NCBI GenBank assembly: GCA_000432135.1
Contig: HF990656.1
Span: 41,269-82,010, forward strand
Reading direction: 5' to 3'
Length of the DNA: 40,742 nucleotides
DNA from: Firmicutes bacterium CAG:124
GTDB taxonomy: Bacteria > Bacillota > Clostridia > Oscillospirales > Oscillospiraceae
In this document: piece by piece, positions 15,387-22,047 of the stretch
Layout of the letters: each line of letters starts with the position of its first letter
Numbering within the stretch: position 1 is the first letter of the stretch
The notes under the pieces: generated by a model
The model's input: only the letters and a program-made list of their open reading frames with translations
Databases searched by the model: none
Told to the model about the DNA's origin: nothing
Made by a program: the position numbers and the translations under genes

Positions 15387-16604
15387 ATGACAGTCGTTGA
15401 ACGCTTTTTGAAGCTCGTTTCCTATCCCACGACCTCGGACGAAGCGTCCGAGACGTGCCCGTCCACCGCGCGGCAGCTTGCGCTTGCGCAGGAGCTTGTC
15501 CGCCAGATGCAGGACATGGGCATTGCCGACGCGCACGTCGATCAGGACGGCTACGTCTACGGCACCGTGCCGGCGAACTGTGACAAAAAAATCCCCGTCT
15601 ATGGCCTCATCGCCCACATGGATACCTCGCCCGACGCCCCCGGCGAGAACATCCGCGCACGCATCACAGAGCCTTACGACGGCGGCGATATTGTCCTGAA
15701 CGAAGAGAAGCACATCATGCTTTCTCCGAAGGAATACCCGCAGCTGAAAAACTCTGTCGGCAAGCGCCTGATCGTCACGGACGGCACGACGCTGCTCGGC
15801 GCGGACGATAAGGCGGGCGTGGCGGAGATCCTGTCCGCTGCACAGCTGCTGCTTACATCCGAAAAGCCGCATGGAACCGTCAAACTCGCCTTTACGCCCG
15901 ACGAGGAGATCGGCCGCGGTGCCGACCGGTTTGATGTGGCGGGCTTCGGCGCAGACTACGCTTACACCGTTGACGGCGGCGCGCTCGGCGAACTGGAATA
16001 CGACAACTTCAATGCCGCCAGTGCGAAAATCGAACTTCGCGGCAAGTCCATCCACCCCGGCACCGCAAAAGGTCAGATGGTCAACGCCGCGCTCGTCGCC
16101 ATGGAACTGCACGGCCTGCTCCCGGCGCTGGAGACGCCGTATTACACGGAAAAATACGAGGGCTTTTATCATCTTGTCGCCATGCGCGGCGAGACGGAGC
16201 AGGCGGAGCTGCAATACATCATCCGCGACCACGACCGCGCGAAATTTGAAGCGCGCAAGGCCGTCATGGAAAAAGCCTGCGCGGAAATTGACCGCCGCTA
16301 CGGCGCAGGCACCGCAGCGCTCACGCTGCGCGACAGCTATTACAACATGAAGGAGAAGATCGCCCCGTGTATGTTCCTGATCGAGAACGCGAAAAAGGCG
16401 ATGGAATCCGTCGGCGTCACGCCGAAGGTCGTCCCCATCCGCGGCGGCACGGACGGCGCACGCCTGTCCTTTGAGGGCCTCCCCTGCCCGAACCTGTGCA
16501 CCGGCGGCGAAAACTTCCACGGCCGCTTTGAGTACATCCCCGCAGACGACATGGAAACCATCACGAACCTTCTGGCCCAACTCATGTGGCAGCTTGCCGA
16601 GTGA
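15387..16604 (+). CDS. pepT: Peptidase T (tripeptide aminopeptidase)
   Basis: A 405-residue cytosolic M20-family zinc aminopeptidase that removes the N-terminal residue from tripeptides. Metal-site motifs are in order: HMDTSPD (His and catalytic Asp, about residue 78), GADDKAG (bridging Asp, about 140), DEEIGRG (catalytic Glu pair, about 173) and a C-terminal GENFHGRFE with His. The GKSIHPGTAKGQMVNA dimerisation-domain motif is also typical. The start at 15387 is chosen over upstream ATGs because it follows AAAGGAG and begins with MTVVERFLKLVSYPTTSDE, the standard PepT N-terminus. It ends the rluA-like/MATE/kinase/pepT run and is followed by a 36-bp palindrome. Confidence 0.96.
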   Translation: MTVVERFLKLVSYPTTSDEASETCPSTARQLALAQELVRQMQDMGIADAHVDQDGYVYGTVPANCDKKIPVYGLIAHMDTSPDAPGENIRARITEPYDGGDIVLNEEKHIMLSPKEYPQLKNSVGKRLIVTDGTTLLGADDKAGVAEILSAAQLLLTSEKPHGTVKLAFTPDEEIGRGADRFDVAGFGADYAYTVDGGALGELEYDNFNAASAKIELRGKSIHPGTAKGQMVNAALVAMELHGLLPALETPYYTEKYEGFYHLVAMRGETEQAELQYIIRDHDRAKFEARKAVMEKACAEIDRRYGAGTAALTLRDSYYNMKEKIAPCMFLIENAKKAMESVGVTPKVVPIRGGTDGARLSFEGLPCPNLCTGGENFHGRFEYIPADDMETITNLLAQLMWQLAE

Positions 16605-16615
16605 TCTGCAAAGCC

Positions 16616-16651
16616 AACGGCTCCCGTATGCAGCTGCATACGGGAGCCGTT
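16616..16651. repeat. 36-bp perfect palindrome, copy 1
   Basis: The half-site AACGGCTCCCGTATGCAG is followed directly by its exact reverse complement. The same 36 bp recur at 38661-38696. It lies 12 bp after the pepT stop in the gap between convergent genes. It can form a hairpin of about 16 bp with only a short T stretch after it, so it may be a terminator-like element or a REP-type repeat. Confidence 0.9.
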
Positions 16652-16680
16652 TGTTCTGTCGGCGCGTCAATAGCGGAGGG

Positions 16681-16710
16681 ATTCTGCCGCAGAATTCAGC
16701 GCGCGCTGAA
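16681..16710. repeat. Paired small palindromes between convergent genes
   Basis: ATTCTG/CAGAAT with a 3-nt loop (16681-16695), abutting a perfect 16-bp palindrome TTCAGCGCGCGCTGAA (16695-16710). They lie in the gap between pepT and the UPF0303 gene and probably add to termination of the leftward operon. No T-run is seen. Confidence 0.5.
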
Positions 16711-16755
16711 CTGTGCAGGATACAGAAGTCTCTGTGACAGCGCATAGAATAAGCC

Positions 16756-17238
16756 TTATGAATGCGCTTCAAAATAAGCGCGCAGGCCGTTCAGAAGGGC
16801 GGTCTGGTCGCCGGGATCCGGGAGGCCGGAGACAGCGGCGACGCCGATGACGCTTCCGCCGCGGATGCGGATGGGGAACGCGCCGCTGCACGCGGCGTAG
16901 TCACTGCGCGGCAGCCGCCAGTCGCGTTCCTGATCCTCGCAATTGACCTCCAGCTCGTAATACGCGCGCTGGGAGCTTTTTTCAAGCAGGTTGACCAGAT
17001 TCCGCTTGCGCCGCAGCCACTGCTCGTGATATGCGCCCGTGCCGTCCGGGTAATAGCGGAAGACGATCACGTGATTGATCTCGATCTCCACGGCAAGCGG
17101 CGCGCCCATCTTTTCGCACGCGTCCACCAGCGCATGGCCAAGCTCCCACGCGTCGCGGTGGGAAAAGCTCGTGAACTGATAGGCCTGCTCATCTGCGATG
17201 CAGGCCTGCAGCGCCTTCTGCGCCTCAGCCCTGTCCAT
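16756..17238 (-). CDS. UPF0303 / heme-degrading-domain-like protein
   Basis: A 160-residue protein of the UPF0303 family (related to GlcG/HbpS-type folds). Typical features are FSHRDAWELG at about residues 24-33, the VEIEINHVIVFRYYPDGTG strand region, RKRNLVNLLEKSS, and the C-terminal FPIRIRGGSVIGVAAVSGLPD. The biochemical role of this family is not settled. It is the last gene of the glycyl-radical-enzyme operon and starts inside the AraD gene with a 14-bp overlap, so it is tightly coupled. Homologues near sugar genes suggest a link with carbohydrate catabolism, which is inference. Confidence 0.85.
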   Translation of the reverse strand: MDRAEAQKALQACIADEQAYQFTSFSHRDAWELGHALVDACEKMGAPLAVEIEINHVIVFRYYPDGTGAYHEQWLRRKRNLVNLLEKSSQRAYYELEVNCEDQERDWRLPRSDYAACSGAFPIRIRGGSVIGVAAVSGLPDPGDQTALLNGLRAYFEAHS

Positions 17239-17923
17239 AATAGGCGTTCGCGCCGTGCTTGCGCAGGTAATGCTTGTCGAGCAGCACCTGCGGCATGGGG
17301 CCTGCGGCGGGGTTCAGCAGTTTGGCGTGGAAGTTCATGAACGCGACCTCTTCAAGCACAACGGCGTGGTAGACCGCCTCGTCCGCGTCCTTGCCCCAGG
17401 TGAACGGGCCGTGGTTGTGGACGAGCACGGCGGGAACCTGTGCCGGGTCGATGCCGCGGCGCTTGAATTCCTCGATGATGACAAGGCCGGTGTTCTTTTC
17501 ATACGCGTCCTTGATCTCCTCCGGCGTCATGCTGCGGGTGCAGGGGATCTGGCCGTAGAAATAATCGCCCTGCGTGGTGCCCATGGCGTCGATGCCGGCG
17601 CCGGCCTGCGCAAAGCTGGTCGCCCAGCGGCTGTGCGTGTGGACAATGCCGCCGATGGACGGGAAGGCCCGGTACAGTTCTACGTGCGTCGGCGTGTCGG
17701 ACGAGGGCTTGAGACGGCCCTCGACGCGCTCGCCGGTCTCCAGACTCACGAGCACGATGTCGTCGGCGGTCATCTCATCGTACTCCACGCCCGACGGCTT
17801 GATGGCGATCAGGCCGCTTTCGCGGTCGATGGCGGAGACGTTGCCCCAGGTGAATGTGACGAGATCGTGCTTCGGCAGGGCCAGATTGGCTTTCAATACC
17901 TGTTCTTTCAGTGCTTCCAGCAT
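17225..17923 (-). CDS. araD: L-ribulose-5-phosphate 4-epimerase (class II aldolase family)
   Basis: A 232-residue zinc enzyme that interconverts L-ribulose-5-phosphate and D-xylulose-5-phosphate. Motifs match AraD closely: TWGNVSAID (about residues 25-33), IKPSGVEY, SSDTPTHVELY, the zinc-binding HTHSRWAT (about 95-102), GDYFYGQIPCTR and the distal HNHGPFTWGKDADEA. Class II aldolases share this fold, so a related retro-aldol activity is possible given the unusual neighbour, a glycyl radical enzyme 24 bp upstream. Genes for arabinose isomerase or ribulokinase are not present in the window, so the source of its substrate is unclear. Confidence 0.93.
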   Translation of the reverse strand: MLEALKEQVLKANLALPKHDLVTFTWGNVSAIDRESGLIAIKPSGVEYDEMTADDIVLVSLETGERVEGRLKPSSDTPTHVELYRAFPSIGGIVHTHSRWATSFAQAGAGIDAMGTTQGDYFYGQIPCTRSMTPEEIKDAYEKNTGLVIIEEFKRRGIDPAQVPAVLVHNHGPFTWGKDADEAVYHAVVLEEVAFMNFHAKLLNPAAGPMPQVLLDKHYLRKHGANAYYGQG

Positions 17924-17947
17924 AGTGATGCTTCCTTTCTTTCGGTA

Positions 17948-20011
17948 TTACAGGCTCATTTCCGAGCGCTTGATGATATGGTTCTGATAGATCTCATTGA
18001 GTTCGACAAAGTAGCCGCTCCAGCCCCAGACGCGCACGATGAGGTTGCGGTAATTCTCCGGGTGCTTCTGCGCGTCGAGGAGCCTGTCGCGGTTGACGGC
18101 GTTGATCTGCATCTGGTGTCCACCCATGTCCATGAAGCTCTTGACGAACATGGCGCATTTGCGGATGGCGTCCTCATTGCGGAACATGGTGTCGGACAGC
18201 TCGACGGTCAGCGGGCCGCCGTTGGCAACGCGCGTCAGATGCGGCTTGGCGAAGGATTTGATGATGGAGATCGGACCTTCGCAGCGGGCGAAGAGGGACG
18301 GCGAGTAGTTGCAGGGCAGCGCCTCATGCGCGCTGCGGCCATCGGGCGAGGCAGGCGCGTCCTTCGAATGCCAGATATAATACATGGCCGAGGCCGTGCC
18401 CGCGCGGAAGCAGCCGCCGCGGTCGTTTTTCTTCCCTTCCAGCGCGTCGGCATACCAGTCGAGCAGCTGCACAGCGATGGAATCGACAAAATCATCGTCG
18501 TTGCCGAACTTCGGGCCTTCGTAGCGGAGCATATTCTGTTCGCGCTCATAGCCCTTGAAATCGGCGTGCAGCATGGCGAGCATGGTTTCCGGCGTGAAGG
18601 TCTTCTCGTCGTAGACGTATTTGCGGACAGCGGCCATGGAATCGGCGGCTGTGGCAAGCCCGTCGCCGTGGAAGCCGTAGTTATTATACTTGCCGGGCTT
18701 CGAGATATCGCGCATCTTTTCGAGGCAGTCCGGGCACATGAGGCTCACGAGGGGCGACGGCTCTTTATAGACGTTTTTCGTCTCCGCCATGAGCGCCCCG
18801 GCCTGCGCCTCGATATTCTGCTTCACAAGCGCCGCGAAGTCTTCATATGTTTTGCACTCCGGCAGATGCTCGCAGGCGTCCTGCACGGTCTTGAGGAAGT
18901 TCAGGCTGTCCCAGTTGACAAGATCCATATACCCCGTCACAAGAATTTCCCAGCAGGCGGCCAGCGTGTAGTTATAGGCGTCCTTTTTCTCATAGCCCCA
19001 GCGCAGCAGCGCGGGAATGACAATTTCGTCGTTCGTATACTGTGGGAAGCCGAGGCCCTTCTGTGTGAGCGTCGTGGCAAGCTCATAGACGGACAGCGGC
19101 GTGTTTTTGTGCACGCGCAGGTTGACCTTGGGGTCGATGAGGCACAGGTCGCGGCTGGCGATCAGGCACAGCTCGGACAGGTCGTTATACGCGTCGGAGC
19201 CGTCCTCGTTCGAGCCGCCCAGTACGATGGTCTGCCCGTTGTCGCCCTGCTGGATGCCGATGTAAAGGTCGCTGTCGCGGTTGCAGGAGACGAAAAACTC
19301 CTCCAGCAGCTCAAGCGCCTCGTCCTTCGTCAGAAGCCCTGCGTCCAGATCGTGCCGGTAATAGGGGTACAGGAACTGGTCGATACGGCCGATGGTATTG
19401 TGATAGTTGCCGTTGCACCACATGGCGTAATGCAGCAGGCGCAGGAACTGCAGCGCTTCGAGAAGCGTCTCGGGCGCGTTGGCGGGGATCTTGGAAAGCG
19501 TGTCCGCAACCGTCTGGTTGCCTACGCGCAGCGCCTCCTCGCGGTAGCGCGCGGCGAAGTCCGTCACGATGGAAAGCACGTCCAGCATGGCCTGCAGAAA
19601 TTCCTTCTGCTCCGCCGTTTCTGCCTTTTCCAGCTGCGTGCGAATCTTTTCGGCCTTTTTCGTAAAGCCGTCCGCCATCAGCATCCCGTAATCGGGGCAC
19701 ATATTGAATACGCGGCCGTTTTCATGGAACGCGTGCGTCTCGTGCAGCTGCCTGTCCTCTTCTTCTGTGTGGATCTCCGGAATGGTGCGCACGGTGCGCA
19801 GCAGCGTGATGCGCTCATCCGGGAAAACGACGGGCGTTTCCTGCGCCAGCACATAGCGCAGCCGTGCGACGGAGCGCTGCATATCGTCAAGCCCCTGTGC
19901 CGCAAACGTCTCTGCGAGCGCGTGCGCGTCCCCTGCGGGCTTGCGGTAGGCATGGTGCGCCTTATCGCGGACGAAGAAATCCAGCTGCTTCTGAATATGT
20001 TTGGTCTTCAT
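17948..20011 (-). CDS. Uncharacterised glycyl radical enzyme (PFL-like)
   Basis: A 687-residue enzyme of the pyruvate formate-lyase superfamily. The C-terminus carries the radical-bearing motif IVRVWGWSGYFVEL, with the glycyl radical expected at Gly663. The catalytic thiyl cysteine and base are Cys353 and Glu355 in TLAACWEILVTG, the CxE arrangement of eliminating or decarboxylating members rather than the CC pair of true PFL. Other fold markers are GRIDQFLYPYY (about 208-218), TIVLGGSNEDG (261-271) and GFPQYTNDEI (321-330). It is shorter than choline, diol or isethionate lyases (about 780-850 residues), and Trp residues flank the radical glycine where Ala/Ser and Tyr are usual. No radical-SAM activase gene is in the operon. 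It probably cleaves or dehydrates a sugar- or polyol-derived substrate, but this is inference. Confidence 0.9.
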   Translation of the reverse strand: MKTKHIQKQLDFFVRDKAHHAYRKPAGDAHALAETFAAQGLDDMQRSVARLRYVLAQETPVVFPDERITLLRTVRTIPEIHTEEEDRQLHETHAFHENGRVFNMCPDYGMLMADGFTKKAEKIRTQLEKAETAEQKEFLQAMLDVLSIVTDFAARYREEALRVGNQTVADTLSKIPANAPETLLEALQFLRLLHYAMWCNGNYHNTIGRIDQFLYPYYRHDLDAGLLTKDEALELLEEFFVSCNRDSDLYIGIQQGDNGQTIVLGGSNEDGSDAYNDLSELCLIASRDLCLIDPKVNLRVHKNTPLSVYELATTLTQKGLGFPQYTNDEIVIPALLRWGYEKKDAYNYTLAACWEILVTGYMDLVNWDSLNFLKTVQDACEHLPECKTYEDFAALVKQNIEAQAGALMAETKNVYKEPSPLVSLMCPDCLEKMRDISKPGKYNNYGFHGDGLATAADSMAAVRKYVYDEKTFTPETMLAMLHADFKGYEREQNMLRYEGPKFGNDDDFVDSIAVQLLDWYADALEGKKNDRGGCFRAGTASAMYYIWHSKDAPASPDGRSAHEALPCNYSPSLFARCEGPISIIKSFAKPHLTRVANGGPLTVELSDTMFRNEDAIRKCAMFVKSFMDMGGHQMQINAVNRDRLLDAQKHPENYRNLIVRVWGWSGYFVELNEIYQNHIIKRSEMSL

Positions 20012-20049
20012 GAAGCTCCCTCCTGAAACGGTAAATCGATATACCGGGC

Positions 20050-20334
20050 TTACAGCTCGTAGTCGATCGCGCCGCGCGATTCGCGGATGGACTTGCAGAG
20101 CGTGGACACCGCGACATGGCGCGGGTCGTTTTTGTAACGGGACAGCGCGTCCAGATCGTCAAAATCGGCGATCAGACAGGCGTCGTAGGGATTGCCGGGC
20201 TTGCAGCTGCGGTGGATCTCCATATGGCGGATCTCCGGAATCACGCCGTCCAGCGCCTGCAGGCCAGACAGGAATTTTTCGCGGTTTTCCGCTTCTCCCT
20301 CGCGGAATTTCCACATGACGATATGACGGATCAT
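20050..20334 (-). CDS. Dabb (stress-responsive A/B barrel) domain protein
   Basis: A 94-residue single-domain protein of the Dabb family, starting MIRHIVMWKFREG and containing the ADFDDLDALSRYKNDPRHV segment that is diagnostic for the family. These small ferredoxin-like barrels dimerise. Some bind or cyclise small molecules, while most bacterial members are uncharacterised. Its start overlaps the stop of the DUF3006-like gene by 4 bp, and the glycyl radical enzyme starts 38 bp after its stop. Dabb proteins often occur in sugar-catabolic operons. A role with the substrate or product of the radical enzyme is plausible but unproven. Confidence 0.88.
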   Translation of the reverse strand: MIRHIVMWKFREGEAENREKFLSGLQALDGVIPEIRHMEIHRSCKPGNPYDACLIADFDDLDALSRYKNDPRHVAVSTLCKSIRESRGAIDYEL

Positions 20335-20501
20335 GGCATATTCTCCTTTATGCGGTATTCAAAATTTTCAAAAATCAGCACCGTGCCCTCGGCAATGCCG
20401 TCCGGCAGCAGCGCCAGCGCGACCTCCGTTGTGCCGCCTGTCTCGTTTTCCAGCACGGCATAATCGCCCGCGATCTCGCGGACCGTCCGTTCCATACGCA
20501 T
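20331..20501 (-). CDS. Small DUF3006-like protein
   Basis: A 56-residue protein starting MRMERTVREIAGDYAVLENE and ending EYRIKENMP. The pattern of a short strand, GDYAVLE, a LPDGIAEGTVLIFE segment and a final strand matches the DUF3006 family, small beta proteins of unknown role. AAAAAAGGAGG precedes the ATG at 20501. A second ATG two codons later (20495) is possible. It is the first gene of the leftward operon, followed by the Dabb gene with a 4-bp ATGA overlap. Confidence 0.8.
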   Translation of the reverse strand: MRMERTVREIAGDYAVLENETGGTTEVALALLPDGIAEGTVLIFENFEYRIKENMP

Positions 20502-20520
20502 AGCAGCGCCTCCTTTTTTC

Positions 20521-20559
20521 GTATTGTATCATACTTTTTTCTATTTTGGAACACAATAC
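20521..20559 (-). promoter_or_regulatory. Promoter of the glycyl-radical-enzyme operon with flanking inverted repeat
   Basis: On the - strand, -35 TTGTGT (20556-20551), a 17-bp spacer and -10 TATGAT (20533-20528). A 7-bp inverted repeat, GTATTGT (20521-20527) and ACAATAC (20553-20559), brackets the promoter and could be an operator. The rightward gene at 20581 starts on the other side. Confidence 0.6.
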
Positions 20560-20580
20560 TCGCAGAAGGAGGAGATGTAT

Positions 20581-21012
20581 ATGAACGAAGATACCCTGCA
20601 TCTGCTGTCGGAGTGCGCGGCGGGGACGGATATGGCCATCCGTTCGCTGGAGGATGTGCTGAAAAACAGCGCGGAAGGCCCGCTGCAAAAGCGCCTGCTT
20701 GACAGCAAGCGCCAGCACGAGCAGCTTGCCGCACAGGCGGCCGACCGGCTGCGCGGCCAGGGCAAGGAGCCGAAGCGCGCAGACCCGGCTGCGCGCGCCA
20801 TGTCGTATCTGAAAACGCAGGCGATGCTTTCCATGAAGCCCGGAGACGCGACGACAGCCGATCTCATCTCGACCGGCTGCTCGATGGGCATCAAGTCGCT
20901 CGCCCGCTACTGCAACCAGTACCCCACAGCGGACGAGGACGCGCGGGGCCTCGCCCAGTCGCTCATCCGGCTGGAGGACCAGCTGGTCAAGGATATGCGG
21001 CCGTATCTGTAA
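20581..21012 (+). CDS. Small helical protein of unknown function (ferritin-like bundle?)
   Basis: A 143-residue protein, almost entirely predicted helical, with no membrane segment or signal. The start at 20581 is preferred over an in-frame ATG at 20575 because AAGGAGGAG ends just before the latter, leaving proper spacing only for 20581. The helix pattern (LLSECAAGTDMAIRSLEDVL, then a charged second helix with RQHEQLAAQAADRL, then DLISTGCSMGIKSLARYCNQ) resembles four-helix bundles of the DUF2383/ferritin-like group. Clear iron-binding E/H pairs are not obvious, so the assignment is tentative. It is transcribed divergently from the glycyl-radical-enzyme operon. Confidence 0.75.
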   Translation: MNEDTLHLLSECAAGTDMAIRSLEDVLKNSAEGPLQKRLLDSKRQHEQLAAQAADRLRGQGKEPKRADPAARAMSYLKTQAMLSMKPGDATTADLISTGCSMGIKSLARYCNQYPTADEDARGLAQSLIRLEDQLVKDMRPYL

Positions 21013-21194
21013 AAACCAAATGCAGTTGGCAAGGGACGGGATTCTCGCCGCCCGGCAGGATGCACCGTTTTTAACGGAAATTTTCGGAAAATTCGTAGCT
21101 TCCCAACGGGCGAGCAGGCAGGTGCTTGCGAATTTGCCGTAAATTCCTATAAAACCAATGCAGTCTGCCGGGCGGAGCAGCGTCCCGCTCCTGC
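21011..21194. repeat. Imperfect palindromic element holding dispersed repeat copy B
   Basis: The gap after the small helical gene is filled by a palindromic element. Perfect 11-bp arms CCGCCCGGCAG (21048-21058) and CTGCCGGGCGG (21165-21175) enclose inner arms related to AAATTCG/CGAATTT. The stretch 21123-21194 aligns with the reverse complement of 7329-7399. An AAAACCAAATGCAGT-like unit occurs at both ends (about 21012 and 21150). It is probably a non-autonomous mobile-type repeat. Confidence 0.6.
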
Positions 21195-21233
21195 TGAGAT
21201 CACGGAGACCATCGCGCAGGCGAAAATTTTTAT

Positions 21234-21276
21234 TTGTCAACCCGCCGATTTTGGTGTATAATGAAGCCACCAAAAT
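21234..21276 (+). promoter_or_regulatory. Promoter with 9-bp inverted repeat around the -10 box
   Basis: -35 TTGTCA (21234-21239), 17-bp spacer and perfect -10 TATAAT (21257-21262). The arms ATTTTGGTG (21248-21256) and CACCAAAAT (21268-21276) form a perfect inverted repeat directly enclosing the -10 and start site, the expected place for a repressor operator. It drives the cytidylate-kinase-like gene. Confidence 0.8.
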
Positions 21277-21291
21277 AAAGGGGGAGTTCCT

Positions 21292-21900
21292 ATGACAAAT
21301 AAGGTCATCACCATCAGCCGCCAGTTTGGCAGCGGCGGACGAAGCATCGGCAAGGCGGTGGCTGAGAAGCTCGGCATCCCCTATTATGACAAGGAGCTGG
21401 TTGACAAGGTCGCCAAAGAAAGCGGCTTCTCGCATGAGTTCATCGAGGAGATCGGCGAATACGCCTCTGTCACCAGCAGCTTCCTGTTTAATATTGCCGT
21501 CTCCTCGCACCCGATGGGTCTGGTCGATACCATGTCCGTGTCGGATAAGCTCTACGTCTGCCAGACGAACGTCATCCGCGATCTTGCCAGCAAGGGTCCG
21601 TGCGTTATCGTCGGCCGCTGCGCCGACTTCATCCTGAAGGATCAGCCGGACTGCCTGCACATTTTCATCCACTCCGACATGGCCCACCGCGCCGCCCGCG
21701 TGCGCGAACGCTACGGCGAGACGAGCAAGCCCATGGAAAAGCGCCTGCAGGAGAAGGACAGCAAGCGCAAGGTCTATTACAAGCATTACACCAACCGCAA
21801 CTGGGGCGAGGCCGAGAATTACGATGTCTGCCTCGACAGCGGCACGCTCGGCGTTGACAAGTGCGTCGAGATCGTCTGCGATATCGCGCAGATGAAATGA
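21292..21900 (+). CDS. Cytidylate-kinase-like protein
   Basis: A 202-residue P-loop protein of the cytidylate kinase-like family found widely in Clostridia. The N-terminus, VITISRQFGSGGRSIGKAVA, carries the modified P-loop GSGGRSIG at about residues 13-20. PYYDKELV follows, then VIVGRCADFIL (about 104-114) and the RERYGE basic helix. True cytidylate kinase (Cmk) has GPAGAGKS and a CMP-binding insert, which differ here, so the substrate may not be CMP. GGGGGAG precedes the ATG. It is a single gene with its own strong promoter and possible operator, followed by a terminator. Confidence 0.88.
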   Translation: MTNKVITISRQFGSGGRSIGKAVAEKLGIPYYDKELVDKVAKESGFSHEFIEEIGEYASVTSSFLFNIAVSSHPMGLVDTMSVSDKLYVCQTNVIRDLASKGPCVIVGRCADFILKDQPDCLHIFIHSDMAHRAARVRERYGETSKPMEKRLQEKDSKRKVYYKHYTNRNWGEAENYDVCLDSGTLGVDKCVEIVCDIAQMK

Positions 21901-21921
21901 CCGGAGATAAAGCCATAGACG

Positions 21922-21961
21922 CGCAAAAGGCTCCCCTTTATGCAAAGGGGAGCCTTTTGCG
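21922..21961 (+). terminator. Terminator of the cytidylate-kinase-like gene
   Basis: A perfect 18-bp stem (21922-21939 with 21944-21961) and a 4-nt loop ATGC. It begins 22 bp after the stop codon. Confidence 0.88.
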
Positions 21962-21995
21962 TTCCCGCGCCAGTGCTGCACTGAAAAGAATGGAA

Positions 21996-22025
21996 CAGCC
22001 CCAGCGGCGAAAACCGCTGGGGCTG
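21996..22025 (-). terminator. Terminator of gdhA
   Basis: A perfect 12-bp GC-rich stem (21996-22007 with 22014-22025) and a 6-nt loop, lying 22 bp beyond the gdhA stop on the - strand and followed there by a T-rich stretch. Confidence 0.8.
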
Positions 22026-22047
22026 CTGTGTATGGAATGGAAATAGA

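Noticed and set aside
16605..16755. A coding gene between pepT and the UPF0303 gene
   Set aside because: Short open frames here only read through the palindromes, and none has a ribosome site.
17198..20026. A 942-residue open frame on the + strand opposite the glycyl radical enzyme operon
   Set aside because: It spans araD and the glycyl radical enzyme in antisense with no ribosome site and no recognisable domain. Both - strand proteins have intact motifs.
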